Shown here: positions 1 to 7,876 of the stretch, in pieces
Layout of the letters: each line of letters starts with the position of its first letter
How positions within the stretch are numbered: position 1 is the stretch's first letter
Origin: UBA11524 sp034104265
GTDB lineage: Bacteria; Bacillota; Clostridia; Christensenellales; Aristaeellaceae
Assembly (NCBI GenBank): GCA_034104265.1
Contig: JAXEEE010000121.1
Span: 1-63,160, forward strand
Length of the DNA: 63,160 nucleotides
Direction of reading: 5' to 3'
Notes under the pieces: generated by a model
Databases searched by the model: none
Told to the model about the DNA's origin: nothing
Seen by the model: only the letters and a program-made list of their open reading frames with translations
Made by a program: the position numbers and the translations under genes

Positions 1-816
1 GCCGATGCTCTCCGCGTCATTGACCCAGCCGCCGGGGTTGTCCCGCAGGTCGATGATCAGGCCCTTCGCGCCCTGCTCAAGCAGGCTGTTCAGCGCTGTT
101 TCAAACTTGGCAGCACAGTCCCCCGCGAATTCATACAGGAAGATATAGCCGATATCGTCGGTCAGCATCATGGAATCAATCCGGTTGACATTGATCTGCG
201 CGCGGGTCATGGTGAAGGTGAGCTCCTCGCCGTTGCGCAGGAACTTGACCACCACGTCCGTGCCGGGAGTGCCGCGCATGATGTCCACGGCCTCCTGCAG
301 GTTGTAGGCGTCCACGTACAGGTCTTCCACCTGATAGAGGATGTCGCCCTTGTGCACGCCGGCCTCCTTGGCGGGGCCGTTGTCAAACACGCGGCTGATG
401 GTGCAGATGCCCGTCACATAGGAGGCGGAAATCTGCATGCCCACACCAGCGTACTCGCCCTCGTCGTCCTCCCACATGCTGGCGTAATCCTCCGGCGTGT
501 AGTAGAAGGTGTAGGGATCCCCCAACGCCGCCAGCAGGCCCTGGGCCGCGCCGTCCAGCATGTCGGTCACGTTCGCATCCTCGTAGAAGTTGACGTCCAC
601 AATGTCCATCAGCTCCAGCAGCGTGTCGAACTGCTTGTAGCGTTCGTAATCCTCCCGGGAGAGAATCACGGTATCGCCATCCAGCGCCTGCAGATCATCT
701 TCCTCCGCCGTGGCATTCATATCGCTGAGACCCTCGAAGGGCAGATACGCGCAGCTGCCCAGCAGACAAAGCGCCAGCAGCAGGCACAGAAGCAGACTCA
801 GCTTTTTCTTCGTCAT
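1..816 (-). CDS. S41 C-terminal processing peptidase, lipoprotein (C-terminal part beyond window)
   Basis: Reads off the left edge of the window, 272 codons visible. The protein starts with a Lys-rich n-region, a Leu-rich h-region and a lipobox (LLGSC, Cys at about residue 21), so it is probably an extracellular lipoprotein. A PDZ domain spans about residues 95-175 (YAGVGM start, EAGVHKGD carboxylate loop), followed by the start of the tail-specific protease core with the DNPGGW motif at about residues 259-264. The catalytic Ser/Lys lie beyond the edge. In the family these enzymes cleave secreted or sporulation proteins near their C termini; the substrate here is unknown. The ATG at 816 is preceded by GGAGG with proper spacing. 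Confidence 0.88.
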   Translation of the reverse strand, partial: MTKKKLSLLLCLLLALCLLGSCAYLPFEGLSDMNATAEEDDLQALDGDTVILSREDYERYKQFDTLLELMDIVDVNFYEDANVTDMLDGAAQGLLAALGDPYTFYYTPEDYASMWEDDEGEYAGVGMQISASYVTGICTISRVFDNGPAKEAGVHKGDILYQVEDLYVDAYNLQEAVDIMRGTPGTDVVVKFLRNGEELTFTMTRAQINVNRIDSMMLTDDIGYIFLYEFAGDCAAKFETALNSLLEQGAKGLIIDLRDNPGGWVNDAESIG

Positions 817-849
817 TGTATTACCTCCATCTTCATCAGGGCCCATCCA

Positions 850-1893
850 TCACTTGCGGCTGTGGCGATCCCCGCCGCCGCACTTCTTCAGCTCCATCAG
901 GATTTTGAACGTCACCGCATCCTCGAAGGAGCGCAGATCCAGCCCCGTCTGCCGCTGCACCTTGTCCAGGCGATAGACCAGGGTGTTGCGGTGGATGTAC
1001 AGCTGCCGGGCCGTATCGGACAGGTTCAGATCCTTCTTGAAGAACATGTCGATGGTGTACAGCATTTCCTCATTGAACAGCCGGGCGGTGCGCCGGTTGA
1101 ACAGCAGGTTGTGATAATAGGCGCTGATGTCCTGGGGCAGCTCCATCAGGAAGCGCTCGAGGATCAGGCGGTTGAAGACATAGATGCTGTCCTCCGGCTG
1201 GAACACGCGGCCCACCTCGATGGCCCGGCGCGCCTCGGCATAGCTTTCCCGCAGCTCATCCAGGGTATTCCGGCTGCAGCCGATACCCACGGTCATCTGG
1301 TGCGCCGTCTCACCCATGAGAGTCTCCTGCAGCGCCTGGGCGTACATGGTCAGATCCTCCATGGATTCCACGTCGGTCATGTCCTTGATCAGCACCACCG
1401 TGTGCCGGTCCACGTCCACCAGCACGTCCCGCTCCTGCATGGGGGTGATATCCCGCAGCAGGTCGAAGGCACGCTCGTTCTCCGTCTGCACCATGTGGAA
1501 GACCATGACGCACCGCTCCAGCTCCCGGGGGATCTGATGCTCGTTGCTCAGGGCCTCCAGCTCCGCCCCGGTCAGGTCGCCGCGGAGCATCCGGCGGTAC
1601 ACATCATAGCAGTTCTCCGTATGATGATCGGCTTCCGCCACGGCAGAGACCAGCACACCGGCCAGGGTCAGCACATCAAGCGCGCCGGGGGCTTCCGCCG
1701 GACAGGTCAGTACCACCGGCGGCTGCTTTACCACCAGGTACAGACTGCCGTCCACTGTTGTCACCGCGCCTTCTTCCAGCGCCTTCAGCTCTACATTGGG
1801 GCGGACGTCATATTCCTTATCCAGCACAGCCACGGGAATGGTCAGCCGTGCCAGAGTTGATTCCATCTGTTCCAGCATATGCTTATCCAACAC
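850..1893 (-). CDS. PucR/CdaR-type helix-turn-helix transcriptional regulator
   Basis: About 347 residues. The last 55 residues (from NLSDTARQLYIHRNTL) form the HTH_30 domain typical of PucR and sugar-diacid (CdaR) regulators; the middle part resembles the GGDEF-like sensory domain of that family. An ATG at 1911 exists upstream in frame, but the GGAAGGAG stretch lies between it and a GTG at 1893 with ideal spacing, so GTG is the likelier start. It lies next to ugpC on the same strand, a neighbourhood often seen in Clostridia, but has its own promoter. Likely a regulator of carbohydrate or dicarboxylate use; the ligand is unknown. Confidence 0.85.
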   Translation of the reverse strand: MLDKHMLEQMESTLARLTIPVAVLDKEYDVRPNVELKALEEGAVTTVDGSLYLVVKQPPVVLTCPAEAPGALDVLTLAGVLVSAVAEADHHTENCYDVYRRMLRGDLTGAELEALSNEHQIPRELERCVMVFHMVQTENERAFDLLRDITPMQERDVLVDVDRHTVVLIKDMTDVESMEDLTMYAQALQETLMGETAHQMTVGIGCSRNTLDELRESYAEARRAIEVGRVFQPEDSIYVFNRLILERFLMELPQDISAYYHNLLFNRRTARLFNEEMLYTIDMFFKKDLNLSDTARQLYIHRNTLVYRLDKVQRQTGLDLRSFEDAVTFKILMELKKCGGGDRHSRK

Positions 1894-1944
1894 AGTGTTC
1901 GCTCCTTCCATCAGCGCACATGCGCACAGGATGCTATCATCCCT

Positions 1945-1973
1945 ATTATATCACAGCTTCCGGCAGCTGAAAA
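1945..1973 (-). promoter_or_regulatory. Promoter of the PucR-type regulator gene
   Basis: Minus-strand TTTTCA (1968-1973), 17-bp spacer, TATAAT (1945-1950). The -10 is perfect, the -35 matches 4 of 6. It lies 52 bases upstream of the GTG start. Confidence 0.6.
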
Positions 1974-2000
1974 GTGAATCACTCCCGGGAAATTGAAACT

Positions 2001-2021
2001 TTTTGTGACATTTTCACAAAA
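2001..2021. promoter_or_regulatory. Palindrome TTTTGTGA-N5-TCACAAAA, possible operator
   Basis: Perfect 8-bp arms around CATTT, about 28 bp upstream of the -35 box of the PucR-type gene. The arms resemble Crp/Fnr (TGTGA/TCACA) and Rex (TTGTGA/TCACAA) sites, but the total length is one base shorter than the usual spacing of either family. Confidence 0.4.
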
Positions 2022-2064
2022 CGTGTCTTTCCATGCGGTGCTGCCACTGCTCCAGCACGCATCA

Positions 2065-2300
2065 GAAAAGCCGCCCACATCCATCGCTATCGGGGACATG
2101 GGCGGCTTCAAAGAATACACAGGTGGAACCAGCGTCAGACTCACCTGCTCCTGCATGGGAGCATCAGCCGGACTGGCAAACATTTACCTGCGCTGCAGGA
2201 TTGTGTTACAGCGTATTGCTGCAAGTCGTCGGACACGCCTGGGGACAAATGCTGTTTTGTAATACTTCTGCCCAGGCATAGCTGAATCCGCCATACAGCC
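2065..2300 (-). ncRNA. Possible structured non-coding RNA ending in an intrinsic terminator
   Basis: About 235 bases between the ugpC terminator and the PucR-type promoter hold no convincing ORF but several hairpins on the minus strand: GCCTGGG/CCCAGGC (about 2237-2277), CCTGC/GCAGG (near 2190), TGCTCC/GGAGCA (near 2150-2165), CAGGTG/CACCTG (about 2120-2147). They are followed by a 13-bp stem at 2069-2105 (with two G-U pairs) and then UUUU. It does not match signatures of tmRNA, RNase P RNA, SRP RNA or the riboswitches I can recall; a 6S-like RNA is possible. No clear promoter was found. Confidence 0.3.
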
Positions 2301-2310
2301 TGCTCAAAAG

Positions 2311-2352
2311 AAAATCGGCATAGCCGATACGGAGGTATCAGGCTATGCCGAT
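2311..2352 (-). terminator. Intrinsic terminator of ugpC
   Basis: Perfect 12-bp stem ATCGGCATAGCC/GGCTATGCCGAT (2314-2325 with 2341-2352), 15-base loop, followed on the minus strand by TTTTCTTTT; 35 bases after the ugpC stop. Confidence 0.85.
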
Positions 2353-2386
2353 CATTTGCTGAGAATCAGCGACCGTCAAACCGGAA

Positions 2387-3508
2387 TTAGCGGTTCAGGA
2401 TGGTCAGCTTGGTCTCCTTGTCGAAGAAGTGCAGGCGGTTCACATCGAAGGCCACCTTGATCTTGTCGCCGGCACGGCTGGCGGTACGAGGATCAACGCG
2501 GGCGATGATGTTGTCGGTCTTGCCGGTGGTCTTCAGGTACAGATAGGTCTCGGAGCCCATCTGCTCGGTGACTTCCACGTCGGCAGCGATGGTCGCGGTG
2601 GGCAGAGCAGCCAGCACAGCGGGATCATCGGAGATGTTCTCAGGACGGATGCCCAGCACGACTTCCTTGCCGATGTAGGACTCGTCCACGAACTTGGAGA
2701 CCTTGGCCACGGGCACGACGATCTTGTTCTCGCCGAACTTGGCCACGACATCCTGGCCTTCCTTCTCCAGCTTCACGTCGAAGAAGTTCATCTGGGGGCT
2801 GCCGATGAAGCCGGCGACGAACTCATTGGCGGGATAGTCGTACAGGTTCTGGGGAGTATCCACCTGCTGCACAACGCCGTCCTTCATAACCACGATACGG
2901 GAAGCCATGGTCATGGCCTCGGTCTGGTCATGGGTAACGTAGATGAAGGTGGTCTGCAGGCGCTGATGCAGCTTGGTGATCTCGGTACGCATGGCAACGC
3001 GCAGCTTGGCGTCCAGGTTGGACAGAGGCTCGTCGAACAGGAAGACCTTGGGCTCACGGACGATAGCACGGCCCAGAGCAACACGCTGACGCTGGCCGCC
3101 GGACAGAGCCTTGGGCTTACGGTTCAGCAGGTGAGCGATGTCCAGGATCTTGGCAGCGGCCTCAACCTTGGCCTTGATCTGATCCTTGGGAACCTTGCGC
3201 AGCTTCAGGCCGAAAGCCATGTTGTCAAACACGGTCATGTGGGGATACAGAGCGTAGTTCTGGAACACCATGGCGATGTCGCGATCCTTGGGAGCGACGT
3301 CGTTGACCAGCTTGTCGCCGATGTACAGCTCGCCCTTGGAGATCTCCTCCAGGCCGGCGACCATGCGCAGGGTGGTGGACTTGCCGCAGCCGGAAGGTCC
3401 GACCAGAACGATGAACTCCTTGTCCTCGATGTCCAGGTTGAAGTCGGACACCGCGGTGACGTTGCCGGTGTAGATCTTGTAGATGTGCTTCAGGGATACG
3501 CTTGCCAT
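2387..3508 (-). CDS. ugpC: Sugar ABC transporter ATP-binding protein, UgpC/MsmX type
   Basis: 373 residues, the normal size. Walker A GPSGCGKST at about 37-45, signature LSGGQRQR at about 136, Walker B FLFDEPLSNLD, H-loop THDQTEAM, and a C-terminal OB/TOBE regulatory domain from about residue 240. It powers CUT1-type importers in the cytoplasm. It stands alone between its own promoter and terminator, so it is probably a shared ATPase as MsmX is in B. subtilis; the CUT1 importer at 50.6-54.2 kb has no ATPase and is the obvious client. Codon use is strongly biased, as in highly expressed genes. Start ATG follows AGGAGGAG. Confidence 0.95.
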   Translation of the reverse strand: MASVSLKHIYKIYTGNVTAVSDFNLDIEDKEFIVLVGPSGCGKSTTLRMVAGLEEISKGELYIGDKLVNDVAPKDRDIAMVFQNYALYPHMTVFDNMAFGLKLRKVPKDQIKAKVEAAAKILDIAHLLNRKPKALSGGQRQRVALGRAIVREPKVFLFDEPLSNLDAKLRVAMRTEITKLHQRLQTTFIYVTHDQTEAMTMASRIVVMKDGVVQQVDTPQNLYDYPANEFVAGFIGSPQMNFFDVKLEKEGQDVVAKFGENKIVVPVAKVSKFVDESYIGKEVVLGIRPENISDDPAVLAALPTATIAADVEVTEQMGSETYLYLKTTGKTDNIIARVDPRTASRAGDKIKVAFDVNRLHFFDKETKLTILNR

Positions 3509-3538
3509 AATGAACTCCTCCTCTGAATGTCATGTGCC

Positions 3539-3605
3539 GGTTCCTTCATTGGAACCTGCCCCCTTTGACTGCTGTAATTATACAATTATTTGACCAGATT
3601 GTGAA
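3539..3605 (-). promoter_or_regulatory. ugpC promoter with leader palindrome
   Basis: Minus-strand TTCACA (3600-3605), 17-bp spacer, TATAAT (3577-3582): 11 of 12 consensus bases. The untranslated leader carries GGTTCC-N6-GGAACC (3539-3556), which could be an operator or an RNA hairpin. Confidence 0.8.
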
Positions 3606-3687
3606 TTGGCCGAAGTGACAAGCTTCTCGCGGTTTCTTTGTACAGAATGTATGTGTCGGGCGGAATGCCACCAGATTCGTCAGGCCT

Positions 3688-4812
3688 CTACTCCTGGCGC
3701 AGGGCGTCCACAGGCTGCATGCCGGCTGCCTTCATGGCCGGCGCCACGCCGAAGACGACCCCCAGCGCACCCGCGCCCAGCAGCGTCGGCAGCGCCACAG
3801 TGGCCGTCAGGGATGCGCTCAGCCCGATGATCCTGCCGAACAGCGCGATCATCCCCACGCCCAGCATAAGCCCCAGCAGCCCGCCCAGCAGCGCGTAGCA
3901 CACCGCCTCCATCAGGAACAGCGCGGCCACCTGGCCCGATGTGCCGCCCACGGCCTTCATCAGCCCGATCTCCCGCCGCCGCTCCCGCACGCTCACCAGC
4001 AGGATGTTGATCACCCCGATGCCCCCGGTGACCATGCATACCGCCGCCACGCAGGCCAGCACCATCACGAAGATGCGGATCACCGACCGGGCCGCGTCGA
4101 TCTCCGTCTGCAGGGTTGCCGCCTGAAAGCCCTCGCCCAGGCTGGCCAGGGCCATGGCCGCCACCTCGTCCGCCTTGAACCCGTGGGGCACGGACACCGT
4201 CACTTCGCTGACGGAAGCGTCCGGGTAGGTGTCCAGGAGCGTACGCAGGGGCAGCGCCACCAGCGGGCCTGTGGCCTGCGCCGCCGCGGGCGCCGCCACG
4301 CCCACCACTGTCACCTGCCTGACCCCCAGGCTGATGCGCCGCCCCACAGGAGAGCCCCCCAGGGCGGAGGCCAGGGCGTCGTTGACGATGGCAACGCTCG
4401 CTCCCTGCTGATATTCGCGCTCCGTGAACCATCTTCCTTCCACCAGCACGGGCTGCAGCACCTTTTCCGCGCCCGCATCGTACCCGGTGACGGACACCAG
4501 CATCGCCTCGCCGTCCGCCACCACCGCTCCCGCCGTGTAGGCCGCTGCGCAGGCGGGCGCGCCGGAGGCCTCCGCCACGGCGGCCGCGCTGTCCGTGGTC
4601 AGGCTGCTGCCGCTTGCCGCTGTCAGCCAGACCTTGTCCACCCCCAGCTTGTCGATCTCCCGCTCCACCTGCACCTGTCCCGCAGCACCCAGGGTGATCA
4701 CCGTCAGGATGGCCGCCACGCCCACGCCCAGACCCAGGATAGTCAGCAGGGTACGCATGGGATTCTTGATCAGGTTGGTGGCCGAGAGCCACATGGCGTC
4801 CCGCAGCTTCAT
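3688..4812 (-). CDS. MacB/FtsX-type ABC transporter permease
   Basis: 374 residues. One membrane segment near the N terminus (about 20-45), a long extracytoplasmic MacB-PCD-like domain, then three membrane segments in the FtsX domain (about 265-370) containing the family pattern SVRERRREIGLMKAVG. Such proteins do not form a channel; they transmit ATP-driven movement to an extracytoplasmic partner. The start overlaps the stop of the membrane-fusion gene by four bases, so the two are translationally coupled. The usual MacB-type ATPase is not next to them on either side. The gene ends with TAG. Confidence 0.9.
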   Translation of the reverse strand: MKLRDAMWLSATNLIKNPMRTLLTILGLGVGVAAILTVITLGAAGQVQVEREIDKLGVDKVWLTAASGSSLTTDSAAAVAEASGAPACAAAYTAGAVVADGEAMLVSVTGYDAGAEKVLQPVLVEGRWFTEREYQQGASVAIVNDALASALGGSPVGRRISLGVRQVTVVGVAAPAAAQATGPLVALPLRTLLDTYPDASVSEVTVSVPHGFKADEVAAMALASLGEGFQAATLQTEIDAARSVIRIFVMVLACVAAVCMVTGGIGVINILLVSVRERRREIGLMKAVGGTSGQVAALFLMEAVCYALLGGLLGLMLGVGMIALFGRIIGLSASLTATVALPTLLGAGALGVVFGVAPAMKAAGMQPVDALRQE

Positions 4813-5804
4813 GTTCCTGCCTCCCGCACCCGCTGGCCCTCCACGGTCTCCCCGCCCCAGAGCACCACCTGCGTCCCCAGGGGCAGGTCCACCCAGCAGT
4901 TCTCGTCATCCGCCAGCAGCACTGTCACCGGCGCGGTGTAGCACCGGCCCTCCGCCACCCAGCGCACCGTATCCCCCTGGCCGATGGCCGCCACGGGCAG
5001 CACGGGCACGTTTTTGCTGGCGCAACGGATGATCTCCGCCTCCACCTGTGCCCCCAGGGGCAGCGGCAGGTTCTCCTCCGGCGTCAGGTTCACCTGGCAG
5101 ACGGTCTGCCCGTTCTCCGCCCTGGCCTCGCCGATGCTCTCCACCCGGGCCATGCACAGGGTCTCCCCGTCATGGAGGAGGCGCGCGCTCATACCCGGCT
5201 GCAGCTGCTCCGCGTCCCGCAGCACTGCCTGGCACCGGATCTGCTGATTCTCCCCGCTCAGCGCCACGGCGATTGCCCCTGCCGCCACGCCGCCCTCCTC
5301 CGTCACCAGCACCTGCTGTACCAGCCCGTCCGAGGCAGCCCGCACGGTCAGCGCTGACAGCGCCAGCCTGGCTTCCGCCAGCGCCGTGTCCGTCTCCCAC
5401 GCCGCCGCCTGACTGAGGCCCGCCCAGGCCCCATCATAGGCTGAAACAGGCAGCGCGCCGCTCTCCGCCTGACGGCTCACCGCCACAGAGACCGCCAGCT
5501 CCTGGGCGTCGCCGCTCAGGCGGAACAGCGGCTGACCCGCCGTCACCCGATCCCCCGGGGCGACGTACACCGCCTCCACCAGTCCCGTTGCCGGGCTCAC
5601 CGCTACCCGCTCCGCCTCGTAGCGCACAATGCCTGTCACCGCTGTGACCTGCTCCACCCGGCCTGTCTCCACCCGGCACAGCCTCACCTGCGCCGCGCGC
5701 TCCGTGGGCTGCGCTGCGCGCATGGCCCAGGGCAGCGCCGTCATCAGCGCCGCCGCAGCCGCCGTCACCGCCGCCATCCATGCTGTCGCCCTGACCTTGT
5801 TCAA
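4809..5804 (-). CDS. HlyD/MacA-type membrane-fusion (periplasmic adaptor) protein
   Basis: 331 residues with an N-terminal membrane anchor (about 7-27), paired lipoyl/barrel-sandwich halves (VSPATGLVEAVYVAPGDRV and the later ASDGLVQQVLVTEEGGV), a short helical hairpin and a beta-barrel domain. Adaptor of an ABC efflux or peptide-export system working with the downstream permease. The frame opens with TTG at 5804 behind GGAAGGAAGG; an internal ATG at codon 10 is the alternative start. Very Ala-rich N terminus. In Gram-positive bacteria such pairs normally include an ATPase gene, missing here. Confidence 0.85.
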   Translation of the reverse strand: MNKVRATAWMAAVTAAAAALMTALPWAMRAAQPTERAAQVRLCRVETGRVEQVTAVTGIVRYEAERVAVSPATGLVEAVYVAPGDRVTAGQPLFRLSGDAQELAVSVAVSRQAESGALPVSAYDGAWAGLSQAAAWETDTALAEARLALSALTVRAASDGLVQQVLVTEEGGVAAGAIAVALSGENQQIRCQAVLRDAEQLQPGMSARLLHDGETLCMARVESIGEARAENGQTVCQVNLTPEENLPLPLGAQVEAEIIRCASKNVPVLPVAAIGQGDTVRWVAEGRCYTAPVTVLLADDENCWVDLPLGTQVVLWGGETVEGQRVREAGT

Positions 5805-6133
5805 TGCCGCACCGCCTTCCTTCCCATTCAGACGTACTATTTCCGTTCAGGCGGCGATTCATGGCGGCAATGCTTTCCTCCGGCCGCCCCAAAACGTCAC
5901 AAGAGCCGCCGGAGGAATTGCTTCCGTGCCGGCGGCCCTTGCTTGTATGGAGGATAGGGAGGTTGACATTCTTGTGGAATGTCGGGGAAAAAAGGAGATG
6001 CGATCCGTCAGGCGGTGGCTTCCTTCCTGATCGCAAGATAAAGATAACCGAGAAATATGAAGTCTGTATGAACGAATGATGAATATTCATGACAAATTTT
6101 CCGATTGGGCATTTTTCACATCCTGTTTCGGAC
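5805..6133. other. Intergenic region upstream of the membrane-fusion gene
   Basis: 329 bases without a convincing gene. It holds a dyad GACATTC-N5-GAATGTC (5965-5983) and a GC-rich hairpin GCCGCCGG/CCGGCGGC (5905-5912 with 5929-5936), which on the minus strand lies in the leader of the adaptor gene and could act as an attenuator or operator. No clear promoter or terminator was recognised. Confidence 0.5.
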
Positions 6134-6796
6134 TCACCTGTGCTTGTTCAGCTCCGCCCGCTCCAGGCGCATGTCGTTGACCACATCGCCCAGGTAGCGG
6201 TCCACCTGACCCATCACGTTGTCCAGGTAGTCGAAGGTGTTCTGCCGGATCTGGGCCAGCTCCTTGCGGGTGGCGTCGCGCATTTCGTCAGCCTCCACCG
6301 CTGCCATGCGGTACACGTTTTCCTGGCTGACCTTTTCGCGGCACTCCTCCTCCGCCTTGGCCCGGATCATGGCGGCGTTCTGCTCCGCCTGCCTGACGAT
6401 GCGCTGGGCTTCCTCCTGGCCCCGGCGGACGGCCTCCTGGGTGGTGCGCTCCGCCTGCTGGGCGGCCTGCTGAGCCTCGGCGCTCGCGCGCTGGGCAGCC
6501 TGCTGGGCCTCGCTGACCATCTGCTGGGCCTGGCTTTGCGCCTTGCTCAGCATCTCGTTGCACTCCCGGTCGGTCTGCGCGCGAACCTGCTGCACCTCCC
6601 GGATGATGCCCTCGGCCTCGTTCAGCGCGTCGGGCAGGCTGCCCAGCAGCCGGTCCAGCCGGTCACGCATCTCGCTGCGGTTGATGACGCACGCGTCCCC
6701 GTTGATGAACGCCCGCCGCGCGCCGCGCACCAGCTCGTCCAGCTCGCGGATCATATTCATGCACACTTCCACATTGCCGCTGTCCCTCACAGCCAT
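6134..6796 (-). CDS. Coiled-coil protein of unknown function (DivIVA/V-ATPase-H-like)
   Basis: 220 residues, dominated by an Ala/Gln/Glu-rich coiled coil from about residue 55 to 170 (repeated EAQQAAQ units). No membrane segment or catalytic motif. Last gene of the alr-coaD operon, 24 bases after coaD. Genes of this kind beside coaD are often annotated as ATPase or V-type ATPase subunit H, from coiled-coil similarity only; a DivIVA-like scaffold is equally possible. GGAGG precedes the ATG closely. Confidence 0.75.
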   Translation of the reverse strand: MAVRDSGNVEVCMNMIRELDELVRGARRAFINGDACVINRSEMRDRLDRLLGSLPDALNEAEGIIREVQQVRAQTDRECNEMLSKAQSQAQQMVSEAQQAAQRASAEAQQAAQQAERTTQEAVRRGQEEAQRIVRQAEQNAAMIRAKAEEECREKVSQENVYRMAAVEADEMRDATRKELAQIRQNTFDYLDNVMGQVDRYLGDVVNDMRLERAELNKHR

Positions 6797-6820
6797 CTGC
6801 CTCCATCTCCCTTGCGCGTA

Positions 6821-7303
6821 TTATCGGGCGAAATGCACCCGTACGTCCTCCAGGATTTCCCCGGGCACATAGGCGCTCACATCCCCGCCGAAGGATGCGA
6901 TCTCCCGCACCGCCGAGGAGGATATGCACCCGTGCTCCGGCCGGGTCATCAGAAATACCGTCTCCAGCCCCGGCAAAAGCTGCGCGTTGAGCTGGGCCAT
7001 GGTCTGCTCCGCCTCAAAGTCGCTGACGGCCCGCAGCCCCCGCACCACGCAGTGAGCACCGGTGATGCGCATGTAATCCGCCAGCAGACCGCCAAAGCTG
7101 TCCACCCGCACCTGCGGAAGCTCTCCGCAGGCCTTCGCGATCAGCTCCATCCTCTCCTCCACCGGGAAGCACCCCCGCTTGGCCGGATTATGCAAAACCG
7201 CCACAATCACCCTGTCGAACAGCGCGCAGGCACGGCGGATCACATCCATGTGCCCGATGGTAATGGGGTCAAAGCTGCCGGGATACACACAGATTCTTTC
7301 CAT
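6821..7303 (-). CDS. coaD: Phosphopantetheine adenylyltransferase
   Basis: 160 residues, the standard length. Transfers AMP from ATP to 4'-phosphopantetheine, the penultimate step of coenzyme A synthesis, in the cytoplasm. The nucleotidyltransferase motif YPGSFDPITIGH (residues 7-18, T/HxGH) and the C-terminal ISSSAVR motif are intact. It sits 12 bases after rsmD, the common rsmD-coaD pairing of Bacillota. Confidence 0.97.
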   Translation of the reverse strand: MERICVYPGSFDPITIGHMDVIRRACALFDRVIVAVLHNPAKRGCFPVEERMELIAKACGELPQVRVDSFGGLLADYMRITGAHCVVRGLRAVSDFEAEQTMAQLNAQLLPGLETVFLMTRPEHGCISSSAVREIASFGGDVSAYVPGEILEDVRVHFAR

Positions 7304-7315
7304 TCCTTTGCACCT

Positions 7316-7861
7316 TTACTCCCGAATCCTGTAAAAGCTCACGCCCACGTAGCCGTACTTGCGGGTGTCCGTCCGCTCAAAGGCTTCGGAAACCACCGGC
7401 AGCGTGCGGAACTCATGCTCCACGATCACCAGCGCGTCCTCCGCCAACAGGGGGATCAGCGCGTCGGTGACCTCCGTCAGATCCTGCATGGCATAGGGCG
7501 GATCCAGGAACACCAGGTCGAAGCGCATGCCCTCCCCCTGCAGGGTGCGGACAGTCTGCTGCCACTCCGCATGAATGATCCGGGTGTTCTGCTCGAATCC
7601 GAGATTCCTCACATTCAGCTGCTGGGCCGAGATGGCCGCCCGGTCGCGATCCGCCATGACGGCCATGGCCGCCCCGCGGCTTACCGCCTCCAGAGACAGC
7701 GCGCCGCTGCCGCCGAACAGGTCGAGGGTCACCGCCCCCGCGATCCGCCCCTGCAGGATGTTGAACAGGTTCTCCCGCACACGGTCCAGCGTGGGGCGGG
7801 TGTCGCGGCCCTTGGGGGCCTCAATGGTGCGGGAGCGGGCTGTGCCTGCAATAATGCGCAT
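7316..7861 (-). CDS. rsmD: 16S rRNA (guanine966-N2)-methyltransferase
   Basis: 181 residues. N terminus MRIIAGTARSR and RPTLDRVRENLFNIL, SAM-binding LFGGSGALSLEAVSRGA, and the catalytic DPPY motif at about residue 118 identify RsmD, which methylates G966 of 16S rRNA during 30S assembly. Fifteen bases after the upstream membrane-protein gene; strong GGGGGAGG site before the ATG. Confidence 0.96.
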   Translation of the reverse strand: MRIIAGTARSRTIEAPKGRDTRPTLDRVRENLFNILQGRIAGAVTLDLFGGSGALSLEAVSRGAAMAVMADRDRAAISAQQLNVRNLGFEQNTRIIHAEWQQTVRTLQGEGMRFDLVFLDPPYAMQDLTEVTDALIPLLAEDALVIVEHEFRTLPVVSEAFERTDTRKYGYVGVSFYRIRE

Positions 7862-7876
7862 GGCCGGCCTCCCCCG

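Noticed and set aside
2120..2150. Plus-strand match to the T-box motif (GGTGGAACC-A-GCG)
   Set aside because: It contains one extra base, no specifier stem or terminator with a T-run follows, and no plus-strand gene lies downstream.
1911..2183. 90-codon minus-strand ORF in the region before the PucR-type gene
   Set aside because: It runs through the terminator stem and the promoter, and has no ribosome site or recognisable domain.
3688..3690. Programmed readthrough at the TAG end of the MacB-type permease
   Set aside because: The frame beyond the stop is short and shows no family similarity.
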